This document shows, one piece after another, positions 1 through 12,269 of a DNA stretch of 64,000 nt. A model generated the notes under the pieces. That model did no database searches. It had not been told where the DNA came from and saw only the letters and a program-made list of their open reading frames with translations. Numbering within the stretch: position 1 is the stretch's first letter; every line of letters begins with the position of its first letter. Position numbers and translations under genes: made by a program. The stretch comes from Aedes albopictus. Lineage: Eukaryota > Arthropoda > Insecta > Diptera > Culicidae. The DNA is taken from assembly GCF_035046485.1 (NCBI RefSeq), contig NC_085137.1, positions 374,294,706-374,358,705 on the forward strand. Reading direction: 5' to 3'.

Positions 1-677
1 TCTGCTGAAGTATTATCTCTGTTTGTTCACCAATCTAACTTTTAAATTACATTTTCGGAGCCAAATTTTCAAAAAACTATAAATAAATCACTTTAACTAA
101 AGTTCTTTCTTAATCTAGTAACGAAAACAACGCAACCCTATTATTGTGTTATATTTTTACAGTCACCGTACACAAAATCTTTCTTCCTGTTCGTTCTTTC
201 TGGTTCTTACACAAGAAATGTTGTTGACGCCTTTTCATCGTTGTTTTGACGTCACTTTACTGATGGGCCAAGATTTGGGTACATAGTGAAAAAAATGTCC
301 TCAATATTCGGCCCACATTCAATTTGTAAAATAGTTATTATTCGTTGAAAACAAATACACAAGTTCAAAAAAGCGTCTTTAACCGTCGCATCCAATGTTC
401 AGTTATTGAAAAGTCAATTCGAAATGTTTCAGAATCATGTCATTTATGATCATGTGTATAGACTACCCACTAAGCCGAAGAATCATGGCGTCTACAAAAG
501 TTAAACAAAGTGACATTTTCATTTAATTTTAATGCTCCAAAGTGCTAAAATTGAAACGAAATGTTACAGTTGTTTGGCGCATAGCTTTTCCAACGAAGCA
601 TCCCGATACCCTACAATGGAATACAACGCTACATTTGATCAGTACAAAACTTTATCTCTTCAGTAGAACAATGCCTG
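1..677. other. Intergenic, nothing recognised
   Basis: AT-rich sequence with no supported reading frame, RNA gene or clear terminal repeat. It may be part of the decayed retroelement whose ORF1 relic follows on the minus strand. Confidence 0.4.
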
Positions 678-1757
678 CTACAGTGGTTCCCAGTAGTTGC
701 TACGGAATTCTCTAAAATGTAATCCAGAAGGCCAGGTTGATGGAAGTAGTGCCATTTCTTTCAATCGCACTTTAACACCAACTTTGAATGAAATGAACAG
801 CATTGAACAGCAGTCCTTCCATGCTGGAACTAACTTTTTCGCTACAACGTCGTCCGTTCCCAAAGCATCAGAAACCAGCTTGAAAATTTCGCGTTCGCTA
901 ACGTGATTTTGATCCTCGAAAGAAATATCCAAAAACGATCGTTTGTCGACCTCTGCTCTACAACGTCGATCGAACAGTTAGTTTTCGTACCAAGCCTTGT
1001 ATCAGGTAGCTGTTGTATCGAGGACGGCTCAGCAGCAATACAATTGACGCTTATTTCGGCACCAACATTTTAAAAGGGCGTAACTGCATTTACAACCAAT
1101 GCCTTCTCACAAAGCTGTGGAGCGTATCCCATCCCTCTCGAGCAATTAACTAGCACAGATAGAAAGATAAAATCCTCCTCTTTCGATTAATGCGTGAGAT
1201 GAATGAAATACGACCCACAGCTCTGTGAGAAGGCATTGGTTGCAAAAGCAGTTACGCCCTTTTGAAATATTGGTGCCGATTTGTTCTTTCATAGCAGAGA
1301 TTTCAGCATCAATTCGAGTGATGTTATTATCTTCTGGGATACCAGGTACGGGATCAACTTTCATCATAAGCTGTTGGCGGTTATGATGGTTCTTTCTCAT
1401 CCAATTACTGCACGAGTCGCACATCCACCATAAATTCTGTTATTGCTGATATTCGAATAGATCTTCTCTGCTCATGTTCACACACGAAGCATGATACATT
1501 TTGGCGCAAACACCTTCGCAACGAATACAATTTAGACCACGAGCGATCACTTGCGAGCACGTTTTACATGATGGGAGCTTATCTGTTTTCTGTATTCCAT
1601 CCATTTTGAAAGCAGTAGAAACTGTTCCAAAGATGTTTATTTGTCGCAATTTAAGGTTCAATGAAGATAAATTGGAAGGAATTTGTACGATGTCATGAAA
1701 ACATTCACACGAAATGTCTTTTGCTATGCTTTCCACGAATTTTAAGCAAGTTAGCAC
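678..1757 (-). pseudogene. Relic of a PHD-finger ORF1 from a non-LTR retrotransposon
   Basis: Read on the minus strand, the first part (about 1757-1340) encodes a cysteine/histidine array of PHD type: SCKTC, then NCIRC, then YHASC, then WMCDSC. One in-frame TAA at about 1440-1442 separates the YHASC segment from the WMCDSC segment. At 932-678 a later fragment reads LVPAWKDC, FISFKVGV and TWPSGLHFREF. This resembles the conserved C-terminal end of ORF1 proteins of mosquito non-LTR elements as I remember them. Between the two lies an inverted repeat (1055-1280) that breaks the frame. The PHD-like spacing and WxC ending are seen directly; assignment to a retrotransposon ORF1 is inferred from the family pattern. 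It has stops and no intact frame, so it is not a gene. A decayed host PHD protein is the alternative. Confidence 0.55.
1055..1280. repeat. Inverted repeat, about 66-bp arms
   Basis: The left arm (about 1055-1120, starting TCGGCACCAACATTTTAAAA) is matched in reverse complement by the right arm (about 1215-1280, ending AATATTGGTGCCGA), with a loop of roughly 95 bp. It lies inside the PHD-type ORF1 relic and may be an inverted partial duplication of it. Confidence 0.6.
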
Positions 1758-1818
1758 TTAATATTTCGACAATTTATCGGGAACAAGGCGAATGGCTTTG
1801 CAATATCACGAAGTACAC

Positions 1819-2613
1819 ACTAGTATGGGACAATTATCAAATTCTCGCTCCAGTCGACTTTTTTGATTCCATTTAGGTCCCATATCAACTGTGCAAAATT
1901 TCAGCGCAATCGGTGAAACTATAATTTAGCGCAAGCGGTTCAAAGTTTTCATAGGATTTACTATGGGAAAAGTTGCACTTTCAAACAAAAAATCCCAGAG
2001 GTCGCCCCTTGCATCCTTAATTCAAATCGATCAACGCTTCTTGTAGAAAAATCATTTATGAAACTTTCCTTCGAAGACCGCAAAACGATTGGACGCTTGT
2101 GGAAAAAGTTATTGATTTATTACCGATTAGTGATCCAACGAACGGCTTTTTGTTTTGTTTAATCAGCAGCACTGTATCTGCTGCCTTGGTTGCTGCTGTT
2201 TCTGGGGGTGGTGATGCCTCCCGCCACCCCATGCTACAACGGCAGCAGCAGTGCTGCTGATAAAACAAAACAAAAAGCCGTTCGTTGGATCACTAACCGG
2301 TAATAAATCAAAAACTTTTTCCACAAGCGTCCAATCGTTTTGCGGTCGAAGGAAAGTTTCATAAATGATTTTTCTACAAAAAGCGCTCATCGATCTGAAT
2401 TAAGGAAACAAAGGGCGACCTCTGGGATTTTTTGTTTGAAAGTGTAACTTTTCCCATAGTAAATCCTAGGCAAACTTTGAACCGCTTGCGCTAAATTATA
2501 GTTTCACCGATTGCGCTGAAATTTTGTACAGTTCATATGGGACCTAAATGGGATCTAAAAAGTCAACAGGAGCGAGGATTTATTTTTTCCATACTAACGT
2601 GTACCATACTAGT
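1819..2613. mobile_element. Fold-back (long inverted repeat) element, about 0.8 kb
   Basis: The outer ends ACTAGTATGG (1819) and CCATACTAGT (2613) are followed inward by matching blocks on both arms. Examples are AGCGCAATCGGTGAAACTAT with its complement near 2505, and TCATTTATGAAACTTTCCTT with its complement near 2350. The centre is a CAGCAG-rich stretch near 2165-2260. No credible coding region is present. This is typical of non-autonomous DNA elements without a transposase. A target duplication was not resolved. Confidence 0.7.
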
Positions 2614-2739
2614 AGTGCATACGTTCCCAAACTTTCCGGTACGCGATCCCCTTTTGCCAGCAGACGTCCTTTTCGCGACCCACCATAGAACTTCCCTCAT
2701 TTGTTGTCTGCTACAGTAAAATATTCAACTGTCCCTCGT

Positions 2740-3960
2740 GACCCCCTGGATAAAGCTATGCCGTAGTGGCAAAAGCTATTATTACAAGTGTAGACCTGAA
2801 GCTATGATCTCCGAAGTAGTTTTATTGAACTGGAATATCTCAAAACTATCTTGGAATGACTCATGAAATGCCAGGGGGGATTACAGATTACAGGTGGATT
2901 AGTAACGTTACAGTTCTTTGTAAGAATAACTAGTATTACTATCAAGGAGCTAAACTTCAGAACAGTTTGGGCGACACTTAATGTCCCGAAGGTTCACAAT
3001 AACACATACAGTGGTTTTTCGGTTTTATCACGGTCAAAAAAAATTTTACCGTGATATAAACGAAACCGTGAATTTAGCGAAACGAGAAATAAATGTATTT
3101 TTTTTTATCCAAAATCGTTTCGCTGCAAAATATATACGTCGTAGCTTATATTTTTTAACTGTTTTGGTGGACTGGACAATGCTGTATTGATTTTATATTG
3201 ATTTCGGAATGTTTTGAAACAAGTGTGATAAAAACGAAATGAAAATCGTGATATAATCGAACAGAAAACCGTGATTAAAACGACTAGTGATAAAACCGAA
3301 ACGCCACTGTAGTAGACTTGAGGTTGGTTCAGTAACCGCGATTAATTATGCAACGTTACTCAGTATAACAGATATGGCTGCTGTTACGAATGATGTTCTG
3401 AACTCCAAGATGTTTTGATGACCTGGATTATACCTATAATGTTTCTAAATGACATTTGAGATTTGAAGAACTTCATAAATTCCAGTAGATTAGGCAATGC
3501 TAGTATTTGTGGCGGAAAACATAAAGTTGGTAGATTTGAACATAAAGTGGTAGATTTAAGAATCTCATTGTAGGACAGTTAGGACCCTGAGTGTCCCAAA
3601 GGTTTATAATAATGTCAAGTAGACTTCAGATTGGTCTAGTAACCGCGGTTGATTATGCAACGTTACTCATTATTACAGATATGGCTTCTGTTACGAGTGT
3701 AGATCTGAAGTTCTGCACTCCGAGGTAGTTTAGCTGACCTGGTATATCCTGTTGGCGAAGATGATCTAGATAGCGACAAGAAATCGAAGCAACCATAGAT
3801 TAATATTAAATTTAAATATGTAAAATTCATTCCTAGTTTATCTCTTGTCAAGTCAAGTTGTTTTTTTTCTTTGAAGAGTAGAAAACCGGTCTACGGCCAT
3901 TAATCATCCAAGATATCCCTATAATGTCTCTAAATGACATATGAGATTTCAAGAGCTTCA
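2740..3960. repeat. Degenerate tandem repeat, unit about 300 bp
   Basis: Related blocks start near 3325 and 3616. Both contain an AGTAACCGCG-like start, TTATGCAACGTTACTCA and then CAGATATGGCT, at a period of roughly 300 bp. A poorer unit lies near 2750-2870. The first part is interrupted by the MITE at 3009-3309 and the last unit by extra sequence at about 3745-3908. No coding content is seen. Confidence 0.55.
3009..3309. mobile_element. MITE, TA target, TIR CAGTGG...CCACTG
   Basis: The left end CAGTGGTTTTTCGGTTTTAT and the right end ATAAAACCGAAACGCCACTG are inverted copies, and each is flanked by TA (3007-3008 and 3310-3311). Internally it is AT-rich and largely self-complementary (CGGTTTTATCACGG / CCGTGATTAAAACG). 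The TA duplication points to the Tc1/mariner superfamily. Confidence 0.75.
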
Positions 3961-5199
3961 TGGTAGATTACATACATTTATTACAAAAATATTGGAAAAA
4001 AGCGGAAGTTTAAGTGTTAGGATTTGTTGTTTTTAGAAAATCGAAATGTTCTACAAAAATACTTCAAATGTATATATCCTTTATTTTCGAATGAAATCCT
4101 GTTATGCATAATACATAACGACCAAACCCATTTTATTTTCTCTTTAACTGTGTCGTAAATCGGAGGGTTTCAAGTGCGTTTTAGGAGTTTTTGATGGATT
4201 TAAGAGCACTTATGTGGTTACATGGGGTTTCCAAGGGGATTCAAAACCGTTTCAAATGGTATAAGAAGCGTTTTAGGAGGTTTCAGAGGAACTTCACATC
4301 ATGGCATTTTGTACCATCACCATCGTAATACAAAAAAGTTTCGAAATTTCTACTCAATTTCAGAACACTGACATTCGCGACGAACGTATTGATGTATGGC
4401 ATGCTCATATTTTGCATATTTCAATAGCAGCCCAACAACACACGTTATCGTCGCTCAGGTGCAGCAATTATGACACTCACTGCTAAATGATATCATCAAG
4501 TTTGGCCAGAATGGTCAGTTTGTTCAGTATTGATGCACGACGCTATCAACACAAATAATGCACAGCATATGAACGAATGGTGTAGTACACAAATTCATGC
4601 AGTCAGAGCTCTGTGTATCTGCTGGTAGGGACAATGGAAATTCACGGTTTCGCGCGAAATTGGGCAATGGTCGCAAAAAAAAAATCCCTCCCACAAAATG
4701 ACGCAAAATCTGTGAAAATTCGGAAAAAAACCTCAAAATTTCGCTCATTTTAAAATGTTAAAAATAAATTAGATGATAACTTTTAACGGTGTAAAACAAT
4801 TTAATAGTTTGATACATTTTACATCTGCTTATTTTCTGATTTTTCATCAAATGTTACTTTGTTACTGTAAATTTATGATAACGCCTCACAAAATCCAAGT
4901 GAATTATTCGTTCCGCATGCAAAATTGATGTGTTCTTCAACGATACTCTCAAAAATATGGTACCGTGAAATCACCGAGAAATGTTGTCCCGCGAAATTTG
5001 AGAAATTTTGCCGCGAATTTCTTATGTCCCGGATCATCGAGTATATCATGAAGAAGAGACAATTGGCCTCAGGCCTTAGCCTGACCGGTACGGTAAGTAA
5101 AAATCGAGGGTAAAAGTTTGAGTTTATATGACTTGATTTGTCTCTGTATTGATTATGATTTGAGATTTGAAGTGAGTGTCACATTGAGTGTCATATGGA
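3961..5199. other. Intergenic, no gene; minisatellite fragment
   Basis: About 4140-4290 is a short stretch of the GTTTCAGAGG / GGTTTCAAGG minisatellite seen again at 5200-5760. The rest is AT-rich without supported frames. Confidence 0.4.
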
Positions 5200-5760
5200 C
5201 TTTTACCATCGTGTAACTTCACAACTCTGCCTTCAGGTGGCTTCAAGGTGGTTTCGAGGTTTTCACGGTGGTTTTGTGGGCTTACGTAAGACTGTCAGTA
5301 ACTCCTTAACATCCTTTTTAAACCCCTTGAACCCCCTAAAGCGCCTCGAAATGGTTCAAAGGAGTTTCATGAAACCACTTAAGGGGTTTTATAGAGTTAC
5401 TGAGAATTTCAGGAAAGTTCACAAAACCACTCTGAAACCCTCATAAAACACCTCTGACTCCCCAAACCCTTTTTGTAACGCCCAACGCCCTTGAAACTCC
5501 CTTAAACACCCCATATAAACACTTCTGAAATCCTTCCGTAAACTCTTTTGAAACCCCTCTGAGACCCTTTTGAACGTCCATGAAACCCCTGTTAAACTTC
5601 TTGGATCTTCTCTGAAGCACCCTGAGCCATCTCAGGTACCCAAACCCAGTACAGCACCCCTGAAACCCCTTTGAAACATTTTGCAACCTCATGAAGTATC
5701 CTGTTATCTATCCGAAATCCTCTGAATCACTCCTGTAACGCCCCGGAAATCATCCTGAAG
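5200..5760. repeat. Degenerate minisatellite (GGTTTCAAGG / CCCTTGAAAC type)
   Basis: Repeated short modules such as GGTTTCAAGG change strand near 5320-5470 to ACCCCTGAAACCCC-like modules. The same family recurs at 4140-4290, 6590-6640, 8130-8330 and 10230-10345. The open frames here arise from the periodic composition. Confidence 0.6.
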
Positions 5761-5763
5761 CCA

Positions 5764-6591
5764 GAGATGCATTTTGAACGCTCATGTTCAGTGAGCGTGC
5801 CAAAAATGTTCCCTTAAAGCTCTCAAGAGCATGTTCAACATTTTGAACACAACCCAGATTACTAGATTGATCATGGAGCGGTGTTCAAAGTTGACAGGTC
5901 AGATGGCTTTTATTTGGGTAGAAAACTAGAAAGTGGGGTTTTCTATCAACGAGAAAGGAGGTTTGCAATGCTTTCGAACCCGTAGGTACATATCGATTCG
6001 TAATCAGATTTAAGGAATATTCTTATCAGGCAAGGCTGGGGCCGGGTCCTCGATTTCTTACCAACGATATTATGGCGTGTTTCTCACTAGCCCGGTTGGG
6101 TACCGTAAAATCGTTGAAAACAATAGGATGCCAGGGCATGGCGAAGGCTTGGCTGGATGTAGTGAAAGAGTCCTCTGTTCAATTTTTTCTTTTCGTGGCG
6201 CAGTCAGGTCTCCGTAGATCCCCACAGTGAGAAGTCCACACATTATGCGCCCCCAGATGTATTACAAATACATAATTGACTAAATTACTACGTGGTCACA
6301 TTCAATGCCTGTTTAATGAGTTCAACACAGTTACTTTCATATTTATTTATATCTAAAGCCTATTATGCGGGTTAGCTCTCGGATGGTTAGCAGTTGCAGG
6401 AAGAATCACACCTTGGGAAGAATATTTCAATAACACCTTCGGTGGAAATTTGTTTTTTTTTTCTATCTGTTGCTACTAGCTACGAAGAGCGCTGTGATCA
6501 GGCACCTGAGAAGTTTGAACATGAACACGGCTCACGTGAGCACAGCTTTTGAACAGAACATGAACAGAACACGTTCAAATGCATCTCTGTA
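5764..6591. mobile_element. Fold-back element with AGAGATGCATT termini, possibly hAT-like
   Basis: The left end AGAGATGCATTTTGAACG (near 5764) is matched by the right end GTTCAAATGCATCTCT (near 6591). The subterminal sequence is rich in TGTTC/GAACA and CTCACGTGAG motifs on both sides. The interior is unrelated noncoding DNA. No clean 8-bp target duplication was found, so superfamily assignment is tentative. Confidence 0.55.
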
Positions 6592-6935
6592 AGCCTTGGA
6601 AAATCATTCTGGAACCATCTGAAACCCCAAGTTTAGATCTAGTTGCTTGATTAGTTCTGGAGTCATTTCTTCGCAAATGGATTCATTACCTACTAAATGG
6701 ATCCAGTTAATTACCTAAATGTATCACAAGGTTGCAAAGAAGATATCAACCCTCGAGTGATCGGGCTGTTGAATTTTGTACAATACGTTGGATTCAAAGG
6801 GGGAGGGTATCATGGTGGGTTTCAGATTGTTTTCCACGGGTGTTTGAGGAAGAGAGGGAGTGGCCATGGACAAACCATCAGACAGTATTCACGGAGATTT
6901 TGGGGGGTCTTTTTTTTCTGTTTGTATTTATGTGT

Positions 6936-8129
6936 ATTTTAACTTATGCTCAGGCATTGGACTTGTGAGCGAGCTCAACGAGCATGAGCCTAACATGATC
7001 GCAGTGTCCCGGTTATGTGAGCGAACTATTATGCTCAACTCGCTTATAGCCAGCGATCACGATGGCTCACTTCTGGAATAAACAGTGAGCTGGAGTTTGC
7101 TTGACAACGCCTTTCTGCTTGTACCACTCGAAAATCATAGCAAACCAAAATTATGTTCATGCACCGAAACAGTCACTTCTGTCATAACTGGCATGTGTAA
7201 CTGTAAGAGTTGAGACTGACGCCTACAAACTGCTCAAAATGCCCAGCGTCTGAACGAAAGAACCGCGACTCCAGGATACCTACTAGCTCAGCAGCATGGG
7301 ACCGTTGTCATAGTCACAGTGCTCGTATGCTACCGGGGTAATTGGGAAGGGCTACCCGGAACTACGGATGCAAAAACTGTGTTTTTATTAGTGGATTGTC
7401 CTTATCCTTATTGGTCCTTATCGGGTAGACCAACGAAATTGATGGGTTGGCCGATCGTGTACAGTTGGCGGGAGTATTCTGTGAAATCTGTGAATCATAC
7501 CTTCCCACCAAAGGTCATTGACCTCATGGGGTGACTATCGAAATTAATTGCCCTTTGGCCTCACACGATGTGGTCCGCTTCAGGATGATACTTGGCAATG
7601 TGGGCACTGTAGACATTTTAGTCACTTGGTTCCTCATTCGCAACTGCCGTGGACCGTCCATTAATTGCGGAAGGAGAAACCTTACGTGTCATGAAGAATG
7701 CGAAAAAATCCTACGAGGGGGCCGGAGGGCGTTGAAAAATCGTCAAAATCGTCATTAAGACGGCATCTAAAACATCTAAATTAGGTAATCTTTCTTTTGC
7801 ATCACGTTGGGAACATCTTGCTGATGCAGTGTAAAGTTTGAGTCAAAAATGACCTAATGCCAAAGGAGGGTTGAACAGTTGCTTATTTTGTTAAAGGTTT
7901 CGTTCACCAAAATGCCACCGAAAATATGAAATATTTTCCCAAACAAAATCGAAGCTCAGCTAGTTTTGGTACAGTGAGCTGCGGTGCTCGAAGCTCACTT
8001 CACTGACGAGCGTACAAGTTCAATGAGCTTGAACGATCATGGGCTATCGTTCTGTTGAGCATCAAGTTTGCATGAAATTGGCTGAGTTTTGCTCGTGAGC
8101 TGAGCTTTTTCAATGCCTGCTTATGCTAA
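6936..8129. mobile_element. Possible fold-back element, GAGCTC-rich ends
   Basis: Near the left end are ACTTATGCTCAGGCATTGGA and then TGTGAGCGAGCTCAACGAGC. Near the right end are GCTCGTGAGCTGAGC and then CAATGCCTGCTTATGCT, which is roughly complementary. Clusters of GTGAGC/GAGCTC occur at both ends (6960-7100 and 7970-8100). The 0.9-kb interior has no supported gene. Confidence 0.35.
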
Positions 8130-8792
8130 TTCTACACTTATATTTTGGGGGGTTTCAGAGGCGTTACAAGGCGTTTCAAGAAGTTTCGGGGGGTCTTAAG
8201 AAGCTTCACAGACTCTCAGATGAACTTTGCGGAGATTTCGGGGCCGTTTTAATGCGTTCAGGGGTGTTCAGAGCTGTCACTTGAAAATTAGAACATACAG
8301 AACGGGGGCATTTCAATGCGTTTCAGGGTGTGCTGAGGGATGCGAATAGAATCAAAACGGTTGTCAAAATATCTCCATGCACTGCTGTCAAAATATCTCC
8401 GTTGAACTGTCAAAGCTCCAACCGCTACTGTTCTTATGCGATTCCACCCGTCAGAAAAGTATTGCAACAATATTTTTTTCTGAACAAGTCAGACACGACA
8501 TGACAAAGTGCTCTGGGTCACGTGAAAAGAAGGGCAAATAATAAAAACTGTTATTAGTGCATTGTAGTTTATTTTGAAACGACGAAACATTAAAATGTCC
8601 ACCGCAAATTAGAAATAAATAAACTTAGAACAAGAGAAACATTTTGGAGTCATGGGGAGATCAATCATGTTTACCTTTTTCAAACAGCGTCGCGATGGCG
8701 TGTTTGACAATTGCGCCGACGCACAATGTTCGGAAAAAGATAAAGTTCGGCCAAAACTCTTTTAATGTGTTTAATCGAAGTTATAGGTAAAT

Positions 8793-9044
8793 CACAGACA
8801 AACAGACGTAACACTCTGATAATTTCCATCGTACACCGATTTAACGGTCTTTTTCAATATATGATAGTTGGCCAACTGGCCACCGTGGCGCTCGCATCGT
8901 TTTTGTTCGAGTTTGACGTTTGCTCACTACCGCCACCTAGTTGGTGATCGGCCAAACATAGTCCTTTTAGCATTGGGCGTATATGTTTCCGTGACTATGA
9001 TTTGAATTGAATAATGTTCGAAGTGTTACATCTGTTTGTCTGTG
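8793..9044. mobile_element. MITE with CACAGACAAACAGA termini and 7-8 bp target duplication
   Basis: The left end CACAGACAAACAGACGTAAC is matched by the right end GTTACATCTGTTTGTCTGTG. GGTAAAT is duplicated outside both ends (8786-8792 and 9045-9051). There is no transposase, so it is non-autonomous. A 7-8 bp duplication fits hAT- or P-like transposases. Confidence 0.75.
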
Positions 9045-9325
9045 GGTAAATCCAACGGAAGCTAACGATCCCTCCGCATCTGGTGGCAGGAATGAGAAAC
9101 CTATGAAAAGAGGGGCTCCGCCAAAATTTGCCATTGCGCAGCATAGGCAAACTGCACTTTTTCACCTTTTCATATCGAATTCCGCATCGTAGAGAAACAA
9201 ACGAACACTTTTTGAAAAGAAAATCTAATTCTCTCTCAGATGCGCTAAGATTCGGTAGGTACTTACGAACAACTTTTGTGATTAATTTGAGGAGCTCTTG
9301 CTATGCCTCCGGCGGGCAAAAAAAC

Positions 9326-9371
9326 GTCAAAAAACGCAGTAGGCAAGACAAAGTTTGCCGGGTACAGCTAG
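9326..9371 (+). mobile_element. Helitron 3' end (hairpin then CTAG)
   Basis: GTCAAAAAACGCAGTAGGCA is followed by a short hairpin (GGCAA ... TTGCC) and GGGTACAGCTAG, then T. The same end recurs at 63690-63734. A hairpin shortly before CTRR and insertion before T are Helitron hallmarks. The matching 5' end was not identified. Confidence 0.6.
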
Positions 9372-10352
9372 TGTTATATAATATTTTTAGTATTTAAAAA
9401 GGGGTATTAAAAAATTAAACCCCATATTTTTTGCGATTTTTGTTAAAGAATCAATTCGAATTAAAATAAATGATCATCTTTCGATCAAATCCAATCAAGT
9501 TTGTTCAAAACGTGTGAAAAATGTGGAAAGATAAATTTTATTTCAGTAAAAAAAATGGAAAAATAACGTAAATTATATAAAAAAACATGACTTTTTTAAA
9601 TAGCTCTAATTTGAAAAACTGCAAATTTCTGCAAAATATTTAAACGTTTTTAGGCAGCTCTAAGCATGATGTTTAAGATGTACTATTCGAAATTGCGGCG
9701 ACACGTGACGAGACGAACCGTTTTTTAACTTAAAAATTACCAAAATTTCTAAGGTACAATATATTAAAATTTGAAAAGTTTTGTGACATATTAATTTTGC
9801 ACCATACGTGCATTCAAACAGTCCAATAACAAGCTTTCATATGCTGGATTACTTAAAATATATATTCCATTCTCAAAATATTATTATTTTACTTTTTTCG
9901 AATAATTCATTTTTCAATTTTATGACTTAGGCCACTTTGGCAGTGAAAATGTCATTGAAATGCAAAAGCTGGTATGCTTTTAATTAAGAATCATAAAAGT
10001 ACAATACATTAACTTTGTTATAAGGTGAAATAAAGTTTAAAAACATCAATTTAGTTTTTTGAGAGTTTTGGCCGCCCCTGTGTATGGAGCCCGACCAATG
10101 TGCGACGGTGGCGGTGGCATGAAAATTGAGCACTCGTGCGTGTTTTCAAACCGAGCGTCGAAAGTGTGTTGGTGTGCGTTAGTTAAATAGCTTGTAAAAT
10201 AAAACCGTTCCTATTCGCAGTCCCCAGAGGGTGTGTCAATGCTTTTCAAAAGGCATCTGAGGTGTTTAGGGCACTTCATAACTGAGCTTCACGGGGGTTT
10301 CAGGAGCGTTCAAGGTGGTTTCAGAAGGGCTTCAAGGCTTTCCAGACTGATT
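9372..10352. other. AT-rich intergenic DNA, nothing recognised
   Basis: Very AT-rich sequence without supported frames, followed from about 10230 by a short GTTTCAGG-type minisatellite segment. Confidence 0.4.
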
Positions 10353-11119
10353 GCGTGGTTCAAAAAATCGTTTTTGCTCCACACCGCTTATTCGATTCGT
10401 AACCAGATTCTATGCCTTGTCCCAAAATTTGAGCTAATTTGGTTGAAAATTGAGACTGCACAAGCCTTTCAAAGTTTGTATGGGAATTACTATGGGAAAA
10501 CGATGTTTTTCATTCAATCGACCGTAGCATTTCCCCAAGTGCCCTAGAGGGTTAGTTGACCCTTGGTACTCCTAGGCTACATTATCAGCTACAACTTTGC
10601 CAAAGACCGCATTCAAATCGGACGCCTCATTAATTATTTATCGATTTGTTTCCAACTGGACAAACTTTAACAGTGATCCTCCAGCTTCCCAGCAGGCAAC
10701 ATTGCAGCATATGGCGCCAAAGATAGCACACTGAAATCATGGCTACTATGTTCCACTGCAAAATGCAGTGATGCCCTTCGAATAGTTTAACCATCATGAG
10801 TAAAGATTTCGATTTTGGATAAAAATCTGTAACTAATTAATGAGGCGTCCGATTTGAATGCGGTCTTCGGCAAAGTTGTAGCTGATAGAGTAGCCTGGGA
10901 GTACCAAGGATCAACTAACCCTCTAGGGCACTTGGCGAAATACTACGGGCGATTGAATGAAAAACATCGTTTTCCCATAGTAATTCCCATACAAATTTTG
11001 AAGGGCTTGTGCAGTCTCAATTTTCATCCAAATGAGCTCAAGTTTTGGGAGAAGACATAGAATCTGGCTACGCATCGAATAAGCGGTGTGGAGCAAAAAC
11101 GATTTTTTGAACCACGCTA
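10353..11119. mobile_element. Fold-back element, about 0.77 kb
   Basis: GCGTGGTTCAAAAAATCGTT at the left is matched by AACGATTTTTTGAACCACGC at the right. Further matching blocks follow inward: CACACCGCTTATTCGATTCG, TGGGAATTACTATGGGAAAA, CCCTAGAGGGTTAGTTGACC and GACGCCTCATTAATT, each with its complement. The loop near 10640-10830 is unique. No transposase is present. Confidence 0.7.
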
Positions 11120-12269
11120 CTGATTACGCTTGTAGGTCCGCTGAACTTCAAGCATGCATTTTATTCATATAGACAAGTTAATCATGTACTTACAGGGGAT
11201 AGACAAAATGATCGGGACAGGCAAAATTTTAACTTTTCAAAAAATGTTTAACTAGCTGTAACTTTTCGAAAAGTGCATTAAATATTCTTAAACTTTTACT
11301 GTAAGTTCATCAACTAGATGTGAGGGGGTTAGAAGCAAAGGGATGTAAGTGACAAAAACCAAGTTTTGTGTAAATGAGGTTTAAAGTTTTTCACAAATTT
11401 TTAACCCCATACAAAATGTATGGAGTTTCAAAATCGGCCCAATTTTCTACGATTTATTGTATGTATTTTTTCTAATAATCGTAAAAATAATTTTAGAAAA
11501 GTTCCTGAAAGCTTGAAATCTGACGATTTTTTTGATATGCTCAACTCAAAATCGACAAATTGGTCACTTACACCCCTTTGATTCTGTGTCCCTCATGTGT
11601 ATCAGTGGTTCAAATTTAAAAAAAAAACGGGGAATTCTCCACGAAGTTATGAAGATTCTTGAAAAAGGTAATATTATCCGATAGCCAACTTTGAGCTGTT
11701 ATATCTCCGGATTCAATTATCCGATTGCAACGAAATTTTGACCATTCATGACTTATATAATGAGTTCTGGAAAACATTTGACTTAACTTGATTTTTTTAT
11801 AAGAGAAAAAGTTATAGCAATTTTATTTTTTTCACGATTTTTTAGTAAATTGTTTTTTTTAATATGCATTCTATTAGTCCTTCAATTTGAATTTATTAGC
11901 GGATATGTTGTTACTAGACGTGTGCGCCGAAGCAGTTTTCACCGGCGGCGGCGCTTATAGTAATTTGCGGCGGCGGCGGCGTAATCGGCGTGACCTTATT
12001 TTTTTAATGAAATGCTAAAAAGCGTCAATACAGAATAATTTGTTTCCTGTACTTAAGTACAATTTACATCTATTTTGTGTGAAAGTTTCAAACGTATGTA
12101 AATCAGATATTTCAAAAAAAAAACTATCGTTGCAAGAGTTATGCTGAAAATTTAAGAGAGAACCCTTAAGGACATTTACCAGAAAATTTATAAAGGATTC
12201 CTCTCGATAGAAATTCACAAAGTCGCACGTTTCTTCTAAGGATATTTTTTTCTAAAACTTATTTTAAAC

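Noticed and set aside
10233..10547. 104-codon frame
   Set aside because: It starts in minisatellite and ends in one arm of the 10353-11119 fold-back, with no motif.
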